Source: Mixophyes australis
Lineage: Eukaryota; Chordata; Amphibia; Anura; Limnodynastidae
NCBI GenBank assembly: GCA_036250195.1
Contig: JAVHZZ010000005.1
Coordinates: 127,824,098-127,888,097, forward strand
Reading direction: 5' to 3'
Length of the DNA stretch: 64,000 nt
Made by a program: the position numbers and the translations under genes. This document shows, piece after piece, positions 1-11,898 of this stretch. Position 1 is the first letter of the stretch; each line of letters begins with the position of its first letter. The notes under the pieces are model-generated. The model saw only the letters and a list, made by a program, of their open reading frames with translations. It had not been told where the DNA came from and made no database searches.

Positions 1-122
1 TTCAGACCTGTTGCTTTTAGTTAATTGGCTGATCAGGCAACACTCCCTATTTAAAGCACCTGTGGTCAATACCTCGTTGCCTGTTCTTGGAGTCTCATTC
101 CCTGTGAGTCTCTGAAGGTGTT

Positions 123-530
123 CCTGTGTTTCATCGTGTCTTCAGCTCCAGCTGATTCCTCGCTACTGCATTACTGGTTTCCAGACCGCTTCAACTCTCC
201 TGTGTTTCATCGTGTCTTCAGTTCCAGCTGATTCCTCGCTACGGCATTACTGGTTTCCAGACCGCTTCAACTCTCCTGTGTTTCATCGTGTCTTCAGTTC
301 CAGCTGATTCCTCGCTACGGCATTACTGGTTTCCAGACCGCTTCAACTCTCCTGTGTTTCATCGTGTCTTCAGTCCCAGCTGATTCCTCGCTACTGCATT
401 ACCGGTTTCCAGACCGCTCAACTCACCTGTGTTTCATCGTGTCTTCAGTCCTAGCTGATTCCTGACTACTGCATTGCCGGTTGCCAGACCGCTTCAACTC
501 TCCTGTGTTTCATCGTGTCTACTATTCCTG
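123..530 (+). repeat. 76-bp tandem array inside LTR
   Basis: Five and a bit units begin with CCTGTGTTTCATCGTGTC at 123, 199, 275, 351, 426 and 502, giving a spacing of 75-76 bp. Units differ by a few substitutions only, which suggests recent array turnover. Confidence 0.9.
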
Positions 531-971
531 CTGACCTCCGCAAGAATCATCATTGCTCCTCTCGTGTTATGTTCTCTGTCTGTGTGCTTCACAGACACGG
601 ATTACCGCTACCACTCTCCTGTGGTCTCTACTCGTGTCGGCGTTCAGCCGCTCAGCTATCCCTGTGTTTCTCTCGTGACAGCCTGCTCAACTGAACCGCG
701 GTATGCTTATCTTTTATTGACTTTGCCAGTTTATTGCATATCCGCTTGGACTGTGTTCTGCTCATCTACGGAGCCCTCTATCTCACGAAGTTATAGATGC
801 TATTGACTTTGTCTCATATGTCCTGGATCTCAGTAGTGACTTTGTATCTCCAAGCAGCGCTAGTCATTTGCTATTGTATTATATATACCATTGGAATCAA
901 GTTCCTTGTGCTCTCCGTGTTACCTTTGATGCTCCATTCATCTACCCTAGTGCCTATTCTCACCTATATAT

Positions 972-1246
972 GCAGTGGTACAACTTGCTGAACGCAGACC
1001 ACTGACTCCCTGTTTCCTATTGGCACCAGTTACAAGTTTCCTCACTATAAGCAGTGGTACAACTTGCTATACGCAGACCACTGACTTCCCCGTTACCTAC
1101 TTGCACCTGGAACCTGTTCCATCATTACAAGCAGTGGTACAACTTGCTGTACGCAGACCACTGACTTCACTACCTCCTATCTATCCCTGGACATTCCTCT
1201 CACTATAGCAGTGGTACAACTTGCTGTACACAGACCACTGACTTTC
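972..1246 (+). repeat. About 79-bp tandem array inside LTR
   Basis: Four units share GCAGTGGTACAACTTGCT followed by ACGCAGACCACTGAC, starting at 972, 1051, 1131 and 1208. The sequence between these blocks is variable, so only a 36-38 bp core is conserved per unit. Confidence 0.85.
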
Positions 1247-1465
1247 CTCACGTCTTCACGTCCATCTAGATCCTCGTGTTCATATTGTTTAACTCATAAC
1301 CTGTTGCTGCTAGTCATAGACTTTCCCTTTAGCATCCTCTCACCATCTGCTGATTCTCCTGTTCCGCTAGTCACCCTGCTACCAGAAGACCACTGTGTGC
1401 ATACACTACTCTGGTAAGCCTACATCTGGTGATATCCTGGGCAAAGACTCCTAGTGCCTGTGACA

Positions 1466-3984
1466 TCCCCAAGGCGAGTCCAAGGGTATTGGTGGTTGTC
1501 AAGCCTGACCTTCCCATCACTGTACGGGAAGAGGTGGCTCAGGAGGAGGCTATTGATGATGTAGCTGGCGCTGTGGAGGAACTTGATGATGAGGATGGTG
1601 ATGTGGTTATTGTAAATGAGGCACCAGGGGGGGAAACAGCTGATGTCCATGGGATGAAAAAGCCCATCGTCATGCCTGGTCAGAAGGCCAAATAATGCAC
1701 CTCTTCGGTCTGGAGTTATTTTTATCCAAATCCGGACAACCAATATATGGCCATATGTAGCTTATGTAAAGCTCAAATAAGCAGGGGTAAGGATCTTGCC
1801 CACCTAGGGACATCCTCCCTTATACGTCACCTGAATAACCTTCATAGTTCAGTGGTTAGTTCAGGAACTGGGGCTAGGACCGTCATCGGTACAGGGACAC
1901 CTAAATCCCGTGGTCCAGTTGGATACACACCAGCAACACCCTCCTCGTCAACTTCCTCCACGATCTTCATCAGATTGAGTCCTGCAGCCCAAGTCAGCAG
2001 CCAGACTGAGTCCTCTCCAATACGGGATTCATCCAAGGAATCCTGCAGCGGTACGCCTACTACTGCCACTGCTGCTGTTGCTGCTGTTAGTCGGTCATCT
2101 TCCCAGAGGGGAAGTCGTAAGACCGCTAAGTCTTTCACAAAACAATTGACCGTCCAACAGTCGTTTGCCATGACCACAAAATACGATAGTAGTCATCCTA
2201 TTGCAAAGCGTATAACTGCGGCTGTAACTGCAATGTTGGTGTTAGACGTGCGCCCGGTGTCCGCCATCAGTGGAGTGGGATTTAGAGAGTTGATGGAGGT
2301 ATTGTGTCCCCGGTACCAAATCCCGTCGATATTCCACTTCACTAGACAGGCGATACCAAAAATGTACAGAGAAGTACGATCAAGTGTCTTCAGTGCTCTG
2401 AAAAATGCGGTTGTACCCACTGTCCACTTAACCACGGACATGTGGACAAGTGGTTCTGGGCAAACGAAGGACTATATGACTGTGACAGCCCACTGGGTAG
2501 ATGCATCGCCTTCCGCAGCAATAGCAACAGCTGCATCAGTAGCAGCATCTACAAAATGGCTGCTCGTGCAAAGGCAGGCAACATTGTGTATTACAGGCTT
2601 TAATAAGAGGCACAACGCTGACAACATATTAGAGAAACTGAGGGAAATTATCTCCCAGTGGCTTACCCCACTTAGACTCTCAAGGGGATTTGTGGTGTCA
2701 GACAATGCCAGTAGCTTTGTGCGGGCAATAAATATGGGCAATTTCCAGCACGTCTCATGTTTTGCACACACCATTAATTTGGTGGTGCAGCATTACCTCA
2801 AGAGTGACAGGGGTGTGCAGGAGATGCTTGCGGTGGCGCGCAAAATTGCTTGACACTTTCGGCATTCAGCCAGTGCCTACCGCAGACTAGAGGCACATCA
2901 AAAAAGCATGAACCTGCCCTGCCATCACCTCAAACAAGAGGTTGTGACACGCTGGAACTCCACCCTCTATATGCTGCAGAGGATGGAGGAGCAGCAAAAG
3001 GCCTACACAGCCACCTACGACATAGGCAAAGGAGTGGGGATGCGCCTGAGTCAAGCGCAGTGGAGACTGATTTCCGTGTTGTGCAAGGTTCTCCAGCCGT
3101 TTGAACTTGCCACACGAGAAGTCAGTTCCGACACTGCCAGCTTGAGTCAAGTGAGGGAGGAGCTGGTAAAGCATTGCGATCCAACAAAGCATGTAGCTCT
3201 TGTGGATGAAGCCCTTTGTACGCTTTGCCAGGATCCGAGGGTGGTCACTCTTTTAAAGTCAGAGGAATACATTCTGGCCACCGTGCTCGATCCTCGGTTT
3301 AAAGTGTATGTTGTGTCTCTGTTTCTGGTGGACACAAGTCTACAGCGGTGCAAAGACCTTCTGGTCAGGAGATTGTCCTCTGAAGAGGACCGTGACATGC
3401 CAACAGCTCCACCCTCATTTTCTTCCACATCTATGGCTGCGAGGAAAAAGCTCAGTTTTCCTAAAAGAGCCGCTGGCGGGGATGCTGATAACATCTGGTC
3501 CGGACTGAAGGACCTGCCAACCATTGCAGACATGTCTACTGTCGCTGCATTGGATGCTGTCACAATTGAAAAAATGGTGGAGGATTATTTTGCTGACACC
3601 ATCCAAGTAGACATGTCAGACAGTCCATATTGTTACTGGCAGGAAAAAAAGGCAGTTTGGAAGCCCCTGTACAAACTGGCTCTATTTTACCTGAGTTGTC
3701 CCCCCTCCAGTGTGTACTCGGAAAGAGTTTTTAGTGCAGCGGGGAACCTGGTCAGTGAGCGGCGAAGGAGGTTGCTTCCTCACAACGTTGAAAAAATGAT
3801 GTTTATAAAAATGAATAATGAATTCCTCAATGAAGTACAGCACTGCCCTACAGATAGTACAGAGGAACCTGTGGTTGTGGAGTCCAGCGGGGACGAATTG
3901 ATAATGTGTGAGGAGGAGGAAGTACACACTGTAGGGGGAGAGGAATCAGAGGTTGAGGATGAGGACGACATCTTTCCTCAGTAG
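1466..3984 (+). pseudogene. hAT transposase with BED zinc finger, two in-frame stops
   Basis: One reading frame runs through the segment but is cut by TAA at 1693-1695 and TGA at 2851-2853. In order it shows an acidic N-terminal region; a BED finger spanning the first stop (conserved Trp-Ser-Tyr-Phe, then CSLC and HLNNLH as Cys and His ligands); a Ser/Thr/Ala-rich linker; the first catalytic Asp block (TTDMWTS); a second Asp block (VVSDNASSF); the C/H motif (SCFAHTINLVV); the conserved Trp of TRWNSTLYML; and the C-terminal hAT dimerisation region (SERVFSAAGNLVSERRRRLL). Family knowledge: such proteins cut and paste the element through the terminal repeats. Both stops are single codons, so the copy decayed recently or moderately so. 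The start codon is lost to the LTR insertion. Confidence 0.9.
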
Positions 3985-4364
3985 AGCCTGTTTAGTTTGT
4001 ACAGGGAGAGATGAATGGTTATTTTGGTGTGGGGGCCCAAACAAACCAATCATTTCAGCCACATTTGTTTGGTAGGCCCTGTCGCTGAAATGCTTGGTTT
4101 GTTAAAGTGTGCATGTCCTATTTCAACAACATAAGGGTGGGTGGGAGGGCCCAAGGACAATTCCATCTTGCAACTATTTTTTTGGCATTATGTGACCTAT
4201 CAACAGTTGTTTGCCATGTTCAAAAAGTAAAAGAAAATGTCAACAAATTACAAACATTTAATCAAAAGTTAAATGCCCTGTCATTATTTAAAACAAGAGG
4301 GTTTGACGTGCTAGAATTAGTGTAGTGTTAATATGTTATAAACACTACACTTGGAACTTGGAGG

Positions 4365-5640
4365 AGGTATTGTGGGCCAGGTATCAAATTTAGTACCGGG
4401 GCCACCCCACTACACAGTCCAGAATTTTTTTTTTGGAAATTTAGACCCGTGGAGGGTTTTTTATTAATTATATTGTGGTGACCACTCCTCTATGCAGTCC
4501 AGATACATTTATTGGTGCGAATCATACAAGTTCAGGGTTTTTAAATTATATTGTGGTGACCCACTCCTCTACGCAGTCCAGGTACATTTTTTGGTGCGAT
4601 TAAGACCAGTTGATGGTTTTCTTATTATATTGTGGTGACCCACTCCTCTACGCAGTCCAGATACATTTATTGGTGCGAATCATACAAGTTCAGGGTTTTT
4701 AAATTATATTGTGGTGACCCACTCCTCTACGCAGTCCAGATACATTTATTGGTGCGATTAAGACCAGTTGATGGTTTTCTTATTATATTGTGGTGACCCA
4801 CTCCTCTACGCAGTCCAGATACATTTATTTGTGCGATTCATACAAGTTCAGGGTTTTTAAATTATATTGTGGTGACCCACTCCTCTACGCAGTCCAGGTA
4901 CATTATTCGGTGCGATTCATACCAGTTGATGGTTTTCTTATTATATATATTGTGGTGACCCACTCCTCTACGCAGTCCAGGTACATTATTGGTGCGAATC
5001 ATACAAGTTCAGGGTTTTTAATTTATATTGTGGTGACCCACTCCTCTACGCAGTCCAGGTACATTATTCGGTGCGAATGCGAATCATACAAGTTCAGGGT
5101 TTTTAAATTATATTGTGGTGACCCACTCCTCTACGCAGTCCAGATACATTTATTGGTGCGATTAAGACCAGTTGATGGTTTTCTTATTATATTGTGGTGA
5201 CCTACTCCTCTACGCAGTCCAGATACATTTATTGGTTCGATTCATACAAGTTCAGGGTTTTTAAATTATATTGTGGTGACCCACTCCTCTACGCAGTCCA
5301 GGTACATTTTTTGGTGCGATTAAGACCAGTTGATGGTTTTCTTATTATATTGTGGTGACCCACTCCTCTACGCAGTCCAGGTACATTATTCGGTGCGATT
5401 CATACCAGTTGATGGTTTTCTTATTATATATATTGTGGTGACCCACTCCTCTACGCAGTCCAGGTACATTATTGGTGCGAATCATACAAGTTCAGGGTTT
5501 TTAATTTATATTGTGGTGACCCACTCCTCTACGCAGTCCAGGTACATTTTTTGGTGCGATTAAGACCAGTTGATGGTTTTCTTATTATATTGTGGGGACC
5601 ACTCCACTACGCAGTCCAGAAAGATACCTCGTTGCAACGT
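4365..5640 (+). repeat. hAT1 3' tandem array with two alternating unit types
   Basis: About 16 units of roughly 75-80 bp share TTGTGGTGACCCACTCCT and CTACGCAGTCCAG. They end in one of two tails: one with ACAAGTTCAGGGTTTTTAA and one with ACCAGTTGATGGTTTTCTT. The tails alternate through much of the array. The inverse array is present in hAT3 at 51190-52590, so it belongs to the element. Reading frames through it (for example 4790-5200) are translated repeats, not genes. Confidence 0.9.
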
Positions 5641-6669
5641 TTTGGACTAATAACTATATTGTGAGGTGTTCAGAATACACGGTAAATTAGTGGAAATGCT
5701 TGTTATTGAATGTTTTTGAGGTTAATAATAGCGTAGGAGTGAAAATAAGCCCAAAAACTTGATTTTTGAACTTTTTATGCTTTTTAAAAAAAAAATCTGA
5801 ATCCAAAACCTTAAATCCAAACCAAAACCTTACGGCAGGTGTTTTGCGAAACAAATCTGAACCCAAAACATTGCGGAAATCCGAATCCAAAACACGAGAC
5901 ACCAAAAGTCGCTGGTGCACATCTCTAGTAACAAGAGGGTAGCAGAGCGACGCCGACATGCATTTCGCTCACAGGCTTTATCAAGGAAAGCCGAAAGAAG
6001 CAAATGACAGCTCTTATATAGTGTTGAGACGGGAGTCCTCACTGACATCATCGTTATCAGCCAATCAGATAATCAAGTTATTCAGATGATTGGTAGACCT
6101 AACCCCCAACCCTCTAGTGGATAGAGAGGATAATGAGCAGCCCCTTAAGTACTGATAGATCGGTATACGAATCAACTAAAATATATGAAGCAGTGAGGCA
6201 ATCACAATAGCAAAAACAACAATAAACATTAACATAAGAATAGGCTTGAGAGATTGAGGACTATGTTATCTGATATGAGAGCATAAATAATATGGAATAT
6301 GAATGGATATATTAAAAATATATTACTGATGAATATATAAGCATCAGTGAATCATTCATAAGAGAAAGGGTGATTATAAAAAATAATAAAAAATATAAAT
6401 ATATATATATATGTTAGTTTTGTAAATATAAAGGAGTGTAATTAAGGTACTGAATAAATGCAATTGAAAACACTAAGAGATAAGAGGCGAAATAAATTAA
6501 AAGATGCCATGTAATATTAAAGTGCAAATGCTAATAACTGTGTGTAGGAGGTAAGTATGTAAATAATATAATACAATACGAGTGCTATATGTTAATTAAC
6601 ATAATGATGTAAAAATAAATAAAAATATGAATATACATGTATGGATACGCATACATACATACATATAAT

Positions 6670-7509
6670 TGTTAAGTGCATATTGTCGCTAACCAATAAC
6701 GATTGTCGAACCTCGATTTGTGTTTCCAACGCACAAAGATTTATTCGCAAAAAGTAGTATAATATGTTTAAGTGAAGTGATAATAAATACAGCCGTTACT
6801 TATCGCAGGCGCTCTGGATCCAGTGTGCAGTCATTCAATCCTGAAGTCTGGGGACAAGATGTCTGAACACTAGATGTGAAGCTGCTGCTTATATGCACAC
6901 AGAAATACAGTAATACAATGAAGATGGTATAGCTTGCATCTATTGGTCCAGGTTTCAGAAAGGTCCAAGGGGTTGTCAATCATTGGCTAGTTCATCCTAA
7001 GGAATCCAAAGGAGGGGGTCATCTCTCCAGGGGGTATGCTCTGCTCTTCCTGCCAAGATTCCTTAGTCTTAAGTAGTCCATAATTCCCTATCATTCATAA
7101 CTTGCGTATGCACTCTGCGATTCCTTCGCAGAGTGAACCAAACAGTAGGAAATGTTAAGAGGTTTATTATGATACCACTCATGATATGATTCCTTCAACC
7201 TGTTCCATATATTTCACTAATATGCATGTAACTTTAATATAACACATAAATACTACTATATTTCGACATAACTGACTATGTGTTGCAACTACCATTAATG
7301 TGTACTATTTTATAAGTATGCGTGTTTGTGCGAATGTATGGTAAAAGACCAAATACTGTTGCTGCCACGTGTAGTAGCTGCGTACGCCCTTTCACGCCGT
7401 ATCGTGCCCTTGTACGCCATAGCATACCGTACGCATCTTTTCAGACAAAGACAACCAAGTTTGCTCGATTTTAATTGAAATGACTTTATCCAATTTGCTT
7501 ACTTCGACA
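6670..7509 (-). mobile_element. Solo LTR of a gamma-like ERV (LTR1), TSD TAAT
   Basis: An 840-bp LTR runs from TGTTAAG to TTCGACA on the plus strand, flanked by TAAT at 6666-6669 and 7510-7513. It matches LTR2 (29308-32442) closely and the ERV1 LTRs more distantly (shared ACGATTGTC and CAGGCGCTCTGGATCCAG blocks). A minus-strand AATAAA lies near 6736-6745 (GCGAATAAATC), which sets the transcription direction to minus. A 4-bp duplication is usual for gammaretrovirus-like integration. Confidence 0.85.
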
Positions 7510-7654
7510 TAATGTATAAAGAAAGTGATAAAAATGTTTATTGAAATTATCTGTGTCCTAATCATATTAACCATTAACATATATTATGTTATATATATAT
7601 ATTACGGATTACAAAAATTACATGTAACTGTATAGTCATTAAGACCCCTCGGAA

Positions 7655-7980
7655 TCATACTTCCCATGAGAAATATTTTCTTGGTTTCCATTTTCTGCAG
7701 TTATTTTTGTAGGTCCCCTCCTCTAATTCACATATGGATATTTTCCATAGCAAAAGCTTGAACATGGCCGGGGTTACTGTTATGAAAATATAGAAAAATG
7801 TTTTGTTGATCCCTTCTTGCATGTTTAATGTTACCAATATGTTCAAGCAGGCGTTTTTTAAAAGGTTGAATAGTCATTCCTATGTATATTTTTGTGTAGG
7901 AGCAAGTCAAACAATAAATAACTCCACAGGAGTTACACTTTAGAAAGTCTTTGATTTTCCATGTTTTATCATACTTGTCT
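7655..7980 (-). pseudogene. Penelope GIY-YIG endonuclease relic (PLE-A)
   Basis: Minus-strand fragments contain KIYIGMTIQPFKKRLLEHIG and KHARRDQQN, then a frameshifted GHVQAF segment. This is the C-terminal GIY-YIG nuclease domain of Penelope elements, which nicks target DNA to prime reverse transcription. Compared with the PLE-B copy (28953-29252), a stretch after RRDQQN is missing and the frame is broken. Confidence 0.85.
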
Positions 7981-8015
7981 TTGAATTCTTTAGTTGGAAT
8001 AGAAAATTGACATGC

Positions 8016-8770
8016 TATCAGGATTCACTAGGATGAGTGGGATCCTTCTGTTCTGTCTGGGATTGATGGTACTTCACCCAGAGGCGTGGAATCTAACAGA
8101 GTGGAAGGTTTTCACCAGAGGTTCCCACAAGGGAATTTGGGTTTGGCAGCTTCCACCGTGCAGGTCGCGGCCCTCTAGGAGAGTTTCCAGTGACCGGTGA
8201 TAGAGAACTTAGTATAAAGAGGAATGTAGGCAAAAATGAGAAGGATTACTGAGTGATGCTCAGTGATAGTCCACAGAGATAGTAGGTGATTTGCAGCAGC
8301 ACACTTGGAGAGATGATAGCGATGATCTGCAGAAGTGACCACTAACGAGTGGAGCAGGTAATAGGTGAGTTGTAGCAATACACTTGGAGAGATAGTAGCG
8401 ATGCTCTGCAGTAGTTACCACTAACGAGTGGAGCAGGTAATAGGTGAGTTGTAGCAATACACTTGGAGAGATGGTTTTGATGAACTGCAGGAGTTGCCAC
8501 TAACAAGTGGAGCAGGTAATAGGTAATTGCAGCAGCAGAGTGCATGAACTGCTTCCAGGCCAGGAGTCTGAAGAGAAGAATCAGCACTGAGAGGTGCTGG
8601 GAGGAGCCTTATAAATGACAGGTAACCAATGGATGAGCGGGACAGGTGAACACAGGTGAGATGATTACCTGCGCATGTGCAGAGCTGATTTCTGGCCTGA
8701 CAGCCAGGGAATGAGGAATGAATGATATTCAGGTTACCGGGTGGCAGCCGTGGGTAAACGGCGTGTGACA
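8016..8770 (-). mobile_element. Solo Gypsy LTR with internal tandem array, TSD CATGC
   Basis: The 755-bp LTR starts TATCAGG and ends GTGTGACA on the plus strand (TGTCACAC on the minus strand). It is flanked by CATGC at 8011-8015 and 8771-8775; a 5-bp duplication is usual for Ty3/Gypsy integration. It shares the block with GAGGTGCTGG, AGGAGCCTTATAAATGA and CAGGTGAACACAGGTGAG with the LTR piece at 11520-11898, so both belong to the Gypsy2 family. An array of about 80-bp units (around ACTAACGAGTGGAGCAGG) occupies about 8250-8540. Confidence 0.85.
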
Positions 8771-8870
8771 CATGCTTTGCATTTTTCACATATATAGAAA
8801 ATTTGTTAACATTCTTGTTTTGATTCTGGAAATGACTGTGCACCAGTCTATCCTCCCCAAACATCTAGGA
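8771..8870 (-). pseudogene. Penelope linker-region fragment (PLE-A)
   Basis: The minus strand reads DRLVHSHFQNQNKNVNKF, almost identical to the segment after the RT in PLE-B (12620-12680). This is the region between the RT and GIY-YIG domains. Homology to PLE-B ends just before the Gypsy2 chromodomain. Confidence 0.75.
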
Positions 8871-8902
8871 CCAGGTTTCTTGGGAAATTTAGAATGATAT
8901 TT

Positions 8903-11515
8903 CTACAATAATAAAGGTGCTTTGACGTCAGAGGAACGCTCCCAAGAACGTTCCTCAGGACCGAAGCCCTTCCAGTCCACGAGGTATTTGATACCGACCT
9001 TACACTTCTTGGAGTCCAGAATCTGTTTGATCTCTAATTCATCAGATTTCTGAAGCTCAGGAGGGCGAGACGGAGTCACATTAGATGAGAAGCGATTGAT
9101 GATGAGAGGTTTTAATAGAGAAATGTGGAAAGCATTAGAAATGCGAAGAGCAGAGGGTAGTTGAAGCTTGAAACAAATGGGGGTGATTACCCGAGAAATC
9201 TTGTACGGACCAATGTACCGGGGAGCGAATTTCATACATGGTACTTTCAGTCAGATGTTCTTGGTAGAAAGCCATAATCTGTCTCCAACTTTCAGGGGAG
9301 GAACAGCCCTGCGCTTCTTGTCAGCAAAAAGCTTGTAGCAAGTAGAGGATTTTTTTAACGCCCTTCGCACCTGAGACCATGTAGAAAGGAAGTCCTTACG
9401 TAGATCGTTAACTGCAGGGACCTGGGTGGGTGGAAGGACTGAAAATTCTGGAATGAGAGGGTGTCCTCCATATACAATAAAGAACGGAGTGGCAGAGGTG
9501 GATTCATTATAGGCGTTATTGTTAACAAATTTGGCCCATGGCAACATATCAACCCAATTGTCCTGATTAGCAGAGGAGAAGATTCTGAGAAATGTTTCCA
9601 TATCTTGATTAACCCTCTCGGTTTGGCCGTTGGTTTGAGGATGGTAGGAGAAAGAAAATTTTAGGCGGATACCCAGGAGATGACACAGAGATCTCCAGAA
9701 TTTTGATACAAATTGGACTCAGAGACAATCTCCATGGGGCAGCCATGTAAGCAAAAGATTTATTTAACGAAGTGTTGTACCAATATTGCTGAAGAGGGTA
9801 AGCCAACCAAGGGGACGAAATGTGCAATCTTAGAAAATCGGTCTACAATCACCCAGATGGTGTTACATTTTTTGCTAGTGGGTACGTCTGTGATGAAATC
9901 CATGGATATATGAGTGCATGGTTTAGTGGGCAACGGAAGAGGATGGAGAAGACCCAGTGTAGGCTGACGAGGAGATTTGTGTTGGGCACACACAGCGCTA
10001 GCGGCTACAAATTCTTTGATTTCGGACTAGTATTTAGGCCACCAGTACTGGCAAAAAATCAATTCACAGGTTTTACGAGTCCCTAGATGTCCAGAAAAAC
10101 GTGAAGCATGGAACCATGTGAGAAGTCTTTTCCGCAAATAGGGAGGGACAAAGGTTTTCCCCTGAGGAGTAGACAGCATAGTCGCTTGGAGGCATTTAGG
10201 GTCCAAGATGAGACGTTCAAGGAAATCCTCAGGTTCAGCATTCTCAAAGGCTCAAGACAAGGCATCAGTTTTTTTATTTTTAAGCCCTGGTTTGAAGGTC
10301 ACATGGAGATCGAAACGTGAGAAGAACAATGACCACCGTGCTTGACGGGGATTTAAGCACTGAGCAGACTGGAGGTAGAGAAGGTTTTTATGATCTGTGA
10401 ATACTGTGACCGGGTGACGAGCCCCCTTCAGAAGATAGCGCCATTCGCATAAGGCTAATTTAATAGCTAGCAGCTCCTTGTCACCTATGGTGTAGTTCCT
10501 CTCAGCAGGTAGACATTTCCGAGAATAGAAAGCACAAGGATGACATTTGCCTTGACTGGACCTCTGAGACAGAAATGCTCCAACTCCAATCGTAGACGCA
10601 TCTTCAGGAACTTCAGGAAGAAAAGGGAGGGAAAGATCAGGTTGTTTTAGCGTAAAACAACTTGAAGCGGAGGAAAAAGCTTCCTTGAGGAAGGAGAAGC
10701 CCTCGACAGCCTCTGGTGACCACTGATGGATTTTGGCTCCTTTCCTAGTGAGAGCAATTAAAAGGGGCCACGATGGTAGAATATCCCAAAATAAAGCGCT
10801 TGTAGTAGTTGGCAAATCTAAGAAAGAGTTGAATGGTCTTCAGGGTGTTAGGGCGAGACCATTCCAGGAAAGCCCGAACCTTCTCAGGATCCATCTGAAG
10901 TCCTGATCTAAAGACAATGTACCACAGAAAGGGTGGCCTGGGAGCTTCGAAAGAACATTTCTTCAGTTTGCAATATAACTGGTTCTTACAAAGTCGAGAG
11001 AGGACTTCGGCAACATGCAGGCGATGAGACTGGAGATCCCTTGAGAAGATTAAGATGTCATCAAGGTACACAACCACGAAGGAATACAATAGATCACGGA
11101 AGATCTCATTGACATTGCTCTGAAACATTGCTGGAGTATTACAGAGTCCGAAAGGCATCACTAGGTGATCGTAGTGGCCATACCGTGTTGAACGCAGTCT
11201 TCCACTCGTCCCCGGCTCGAATCCTGATAAGGTTATAGGTCCGACGAAGGACCAATTTGGTGAAAATCTGAGCACCTTTGATACGATCAAATAGCTCGTT
11301 TATTAGTGGAATGGGATATCGGTTTTTGATGGTAATGGAATTTAGGCCTCTGTAGTCAATGCAAGGGCGCAGGGTACCATCTTTTTTCTTCACAAAGAAA
11401 CCGGCTCCAGCTGGAGAAGTGGAGGGCCTAATAAAACCCTGTTGTAAATTTTCCTTGATGTATAAGGCGGTGGCCTCGGTTTCAGGCAAGCAAAGAGGGT
11501 AGACTCTGCCTCTAG
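8903..11515 (-). pseudogene. Gypsy2 pol: RT, RNase H, integrase and chromodomain in several frames
   Basis: In minus-strand order the segment encodes RT palm motifs ([10 protein letters not shown] near 11380, then [13 protein letters not shown] and YLDDILIFS near 11040-11150), RNase H ([10 protein letters not shown] near 10390), integrase core (THISMDFITDVPTSKKCNTI and WVIVDRFSKIAHFVPL near 9840-9900, then NAYNESTSATPF near 9490), and a C-terminal chromodomain ([16 protein letters not shown] near 8940). Frame changes occur at least at about 11200, 10780, 10255, 9990 and 9610, so no polyprotein can be made. No gag or protease sequence precedes the RT; the RT start abuts an LTR piece at 11520. 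Family: Ty3/Gypsy chromovirus. The chromodomain normally targets integration to chromatin marks. Confidence 0.9.
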
Positions 11516-11519
11516 GAGT

Positions 11520-11898
11520 AATTTTTTGCAGAAGTGACCACTAACGAGTGGAGCAGGTAATAGGCGAATGCAGCAGCATGCTTGGAGAGATGACAACGAT
11601 GAACTGCAGGAGTTGCCACCAACGAGTGGAGCAGGTAATAGGTGATTGCAGCAGCAGAGTGCATGAGCTGCTTCCAGGCCAGGAGTCTGACGAGAAGAAC
11701 CAGCACTGAGAGGTGCTGGAGGAGCCTTATAAATGAGAGGTAACCAATGGATGAGCGGGACAGGTGAACACAGGTGAGATGATTACCTGCGCATGTGCAG
11801 TGCTGATTGCTGGACTGACAGTCAGGGAAGAAGCACGGAGTGAGGAATGAATGATATTCAGGTTACCGAGTGCCAGCCATGGGTGAGCGGCGTGTTTC
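11520..11898 (-). mobile_element. Gypsy2 5' LTR, truncated
   Basis: This is homologous to the solo LTR at 8016-8770 (ACTAACGAGTGGAGCAGGTA, GAGGTGCTGG, AGCCTTATAAATGA, CGCGCATGTGCAG-like blocks). It stops at GAGCGGCGTG, a few bases short of the expected TGTGACA end, and joins Penelope RT sequence at 11899. On its other side it joins RT coding sequence with no leader, gag or protease. A deletion therefore removed most of the 5' half of Gypsy2. Confidence 0.75.

Larger units (their letters stand above)
1..1465 (+). mobile_element. Gypsy-type LTR (left end outside window) inserted in hAT1
   Basis: The segment ends in CCTGTGACA at 1465. The sequence to its right (from 1466) resumes hAT coding sequence that lines up with the hAT3 copy near 54500-54540. 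In hAT3 the same bases follow ATGACATCACAAAT, so an LTR appears to have landed inside the hAT reading frame. The style (short CT-rich segments, two internal tandem arrays, a TGACA end) matches the complete solo Gypsy LTR at 13220-14112. The left end lies before position 1, so the TSD cannot be tested. No protein is encoded; short reading frames here are repeat artefacts. Confidence 0.6.
1466..5927 (+). mobile_element. hAT1: BED-type hAT DNA transposon, 5' part off or disrupted
   Basis: A transposase relic (1466-3984) is followed by an AT-rich 3' region, a long tandem array (about 4365-5640) and a terminal segment ending GGTGCACATCTCTA at 5927. The same terminal sequence, inverted, begins hAT3 at 50888 (TAGGGATGTGCACC), which fixes the right end. 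The 8 bases after the end (5928-5935) would be the TSD. Its partner is not visible because the left end lies beyond the LTR at the window start. Confidence 0.8.
5928..8870 (-). mobile_element. PLE-A: Penelope-like element fragment, split by two solo LTRs
   Basis: The element is in three pieces on the minus strand: 3' flank 5928-6669, GIY-YIG region 7510-8015 and linker region 8771-8870. Each piece is the reverse complement of matching sequence in PLE-B (32443-32960, 28903-29307 and 12600-12720). Joining PLE-A across the LTR at 8016-8770 restores the CATGCTTTGCATTTTT seen in PLE-B, which proves the insertion. Its 5' end at about 8870 faces the 5' end of PLE-B. Confidence 0.85.

Noticed and set aside
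4790..5563. Open frames of 136 and 77 codons in the hAT1 array
   Set aside because: Translated tandem repeats (VVTHSSTQSRYI and its frame-shifted versions recur); the mirrored array in hAT3 gives the same artefact at 51172-51642.
8016..11898. 8016-8770 as the 3' LTR of Gypsy2
   Set aside because: It has its own CATGC duplication within Penelope sequence, and Penelope sequence lies between it and the Gypsy2 chromodomain, so it is an independent solo LTR.
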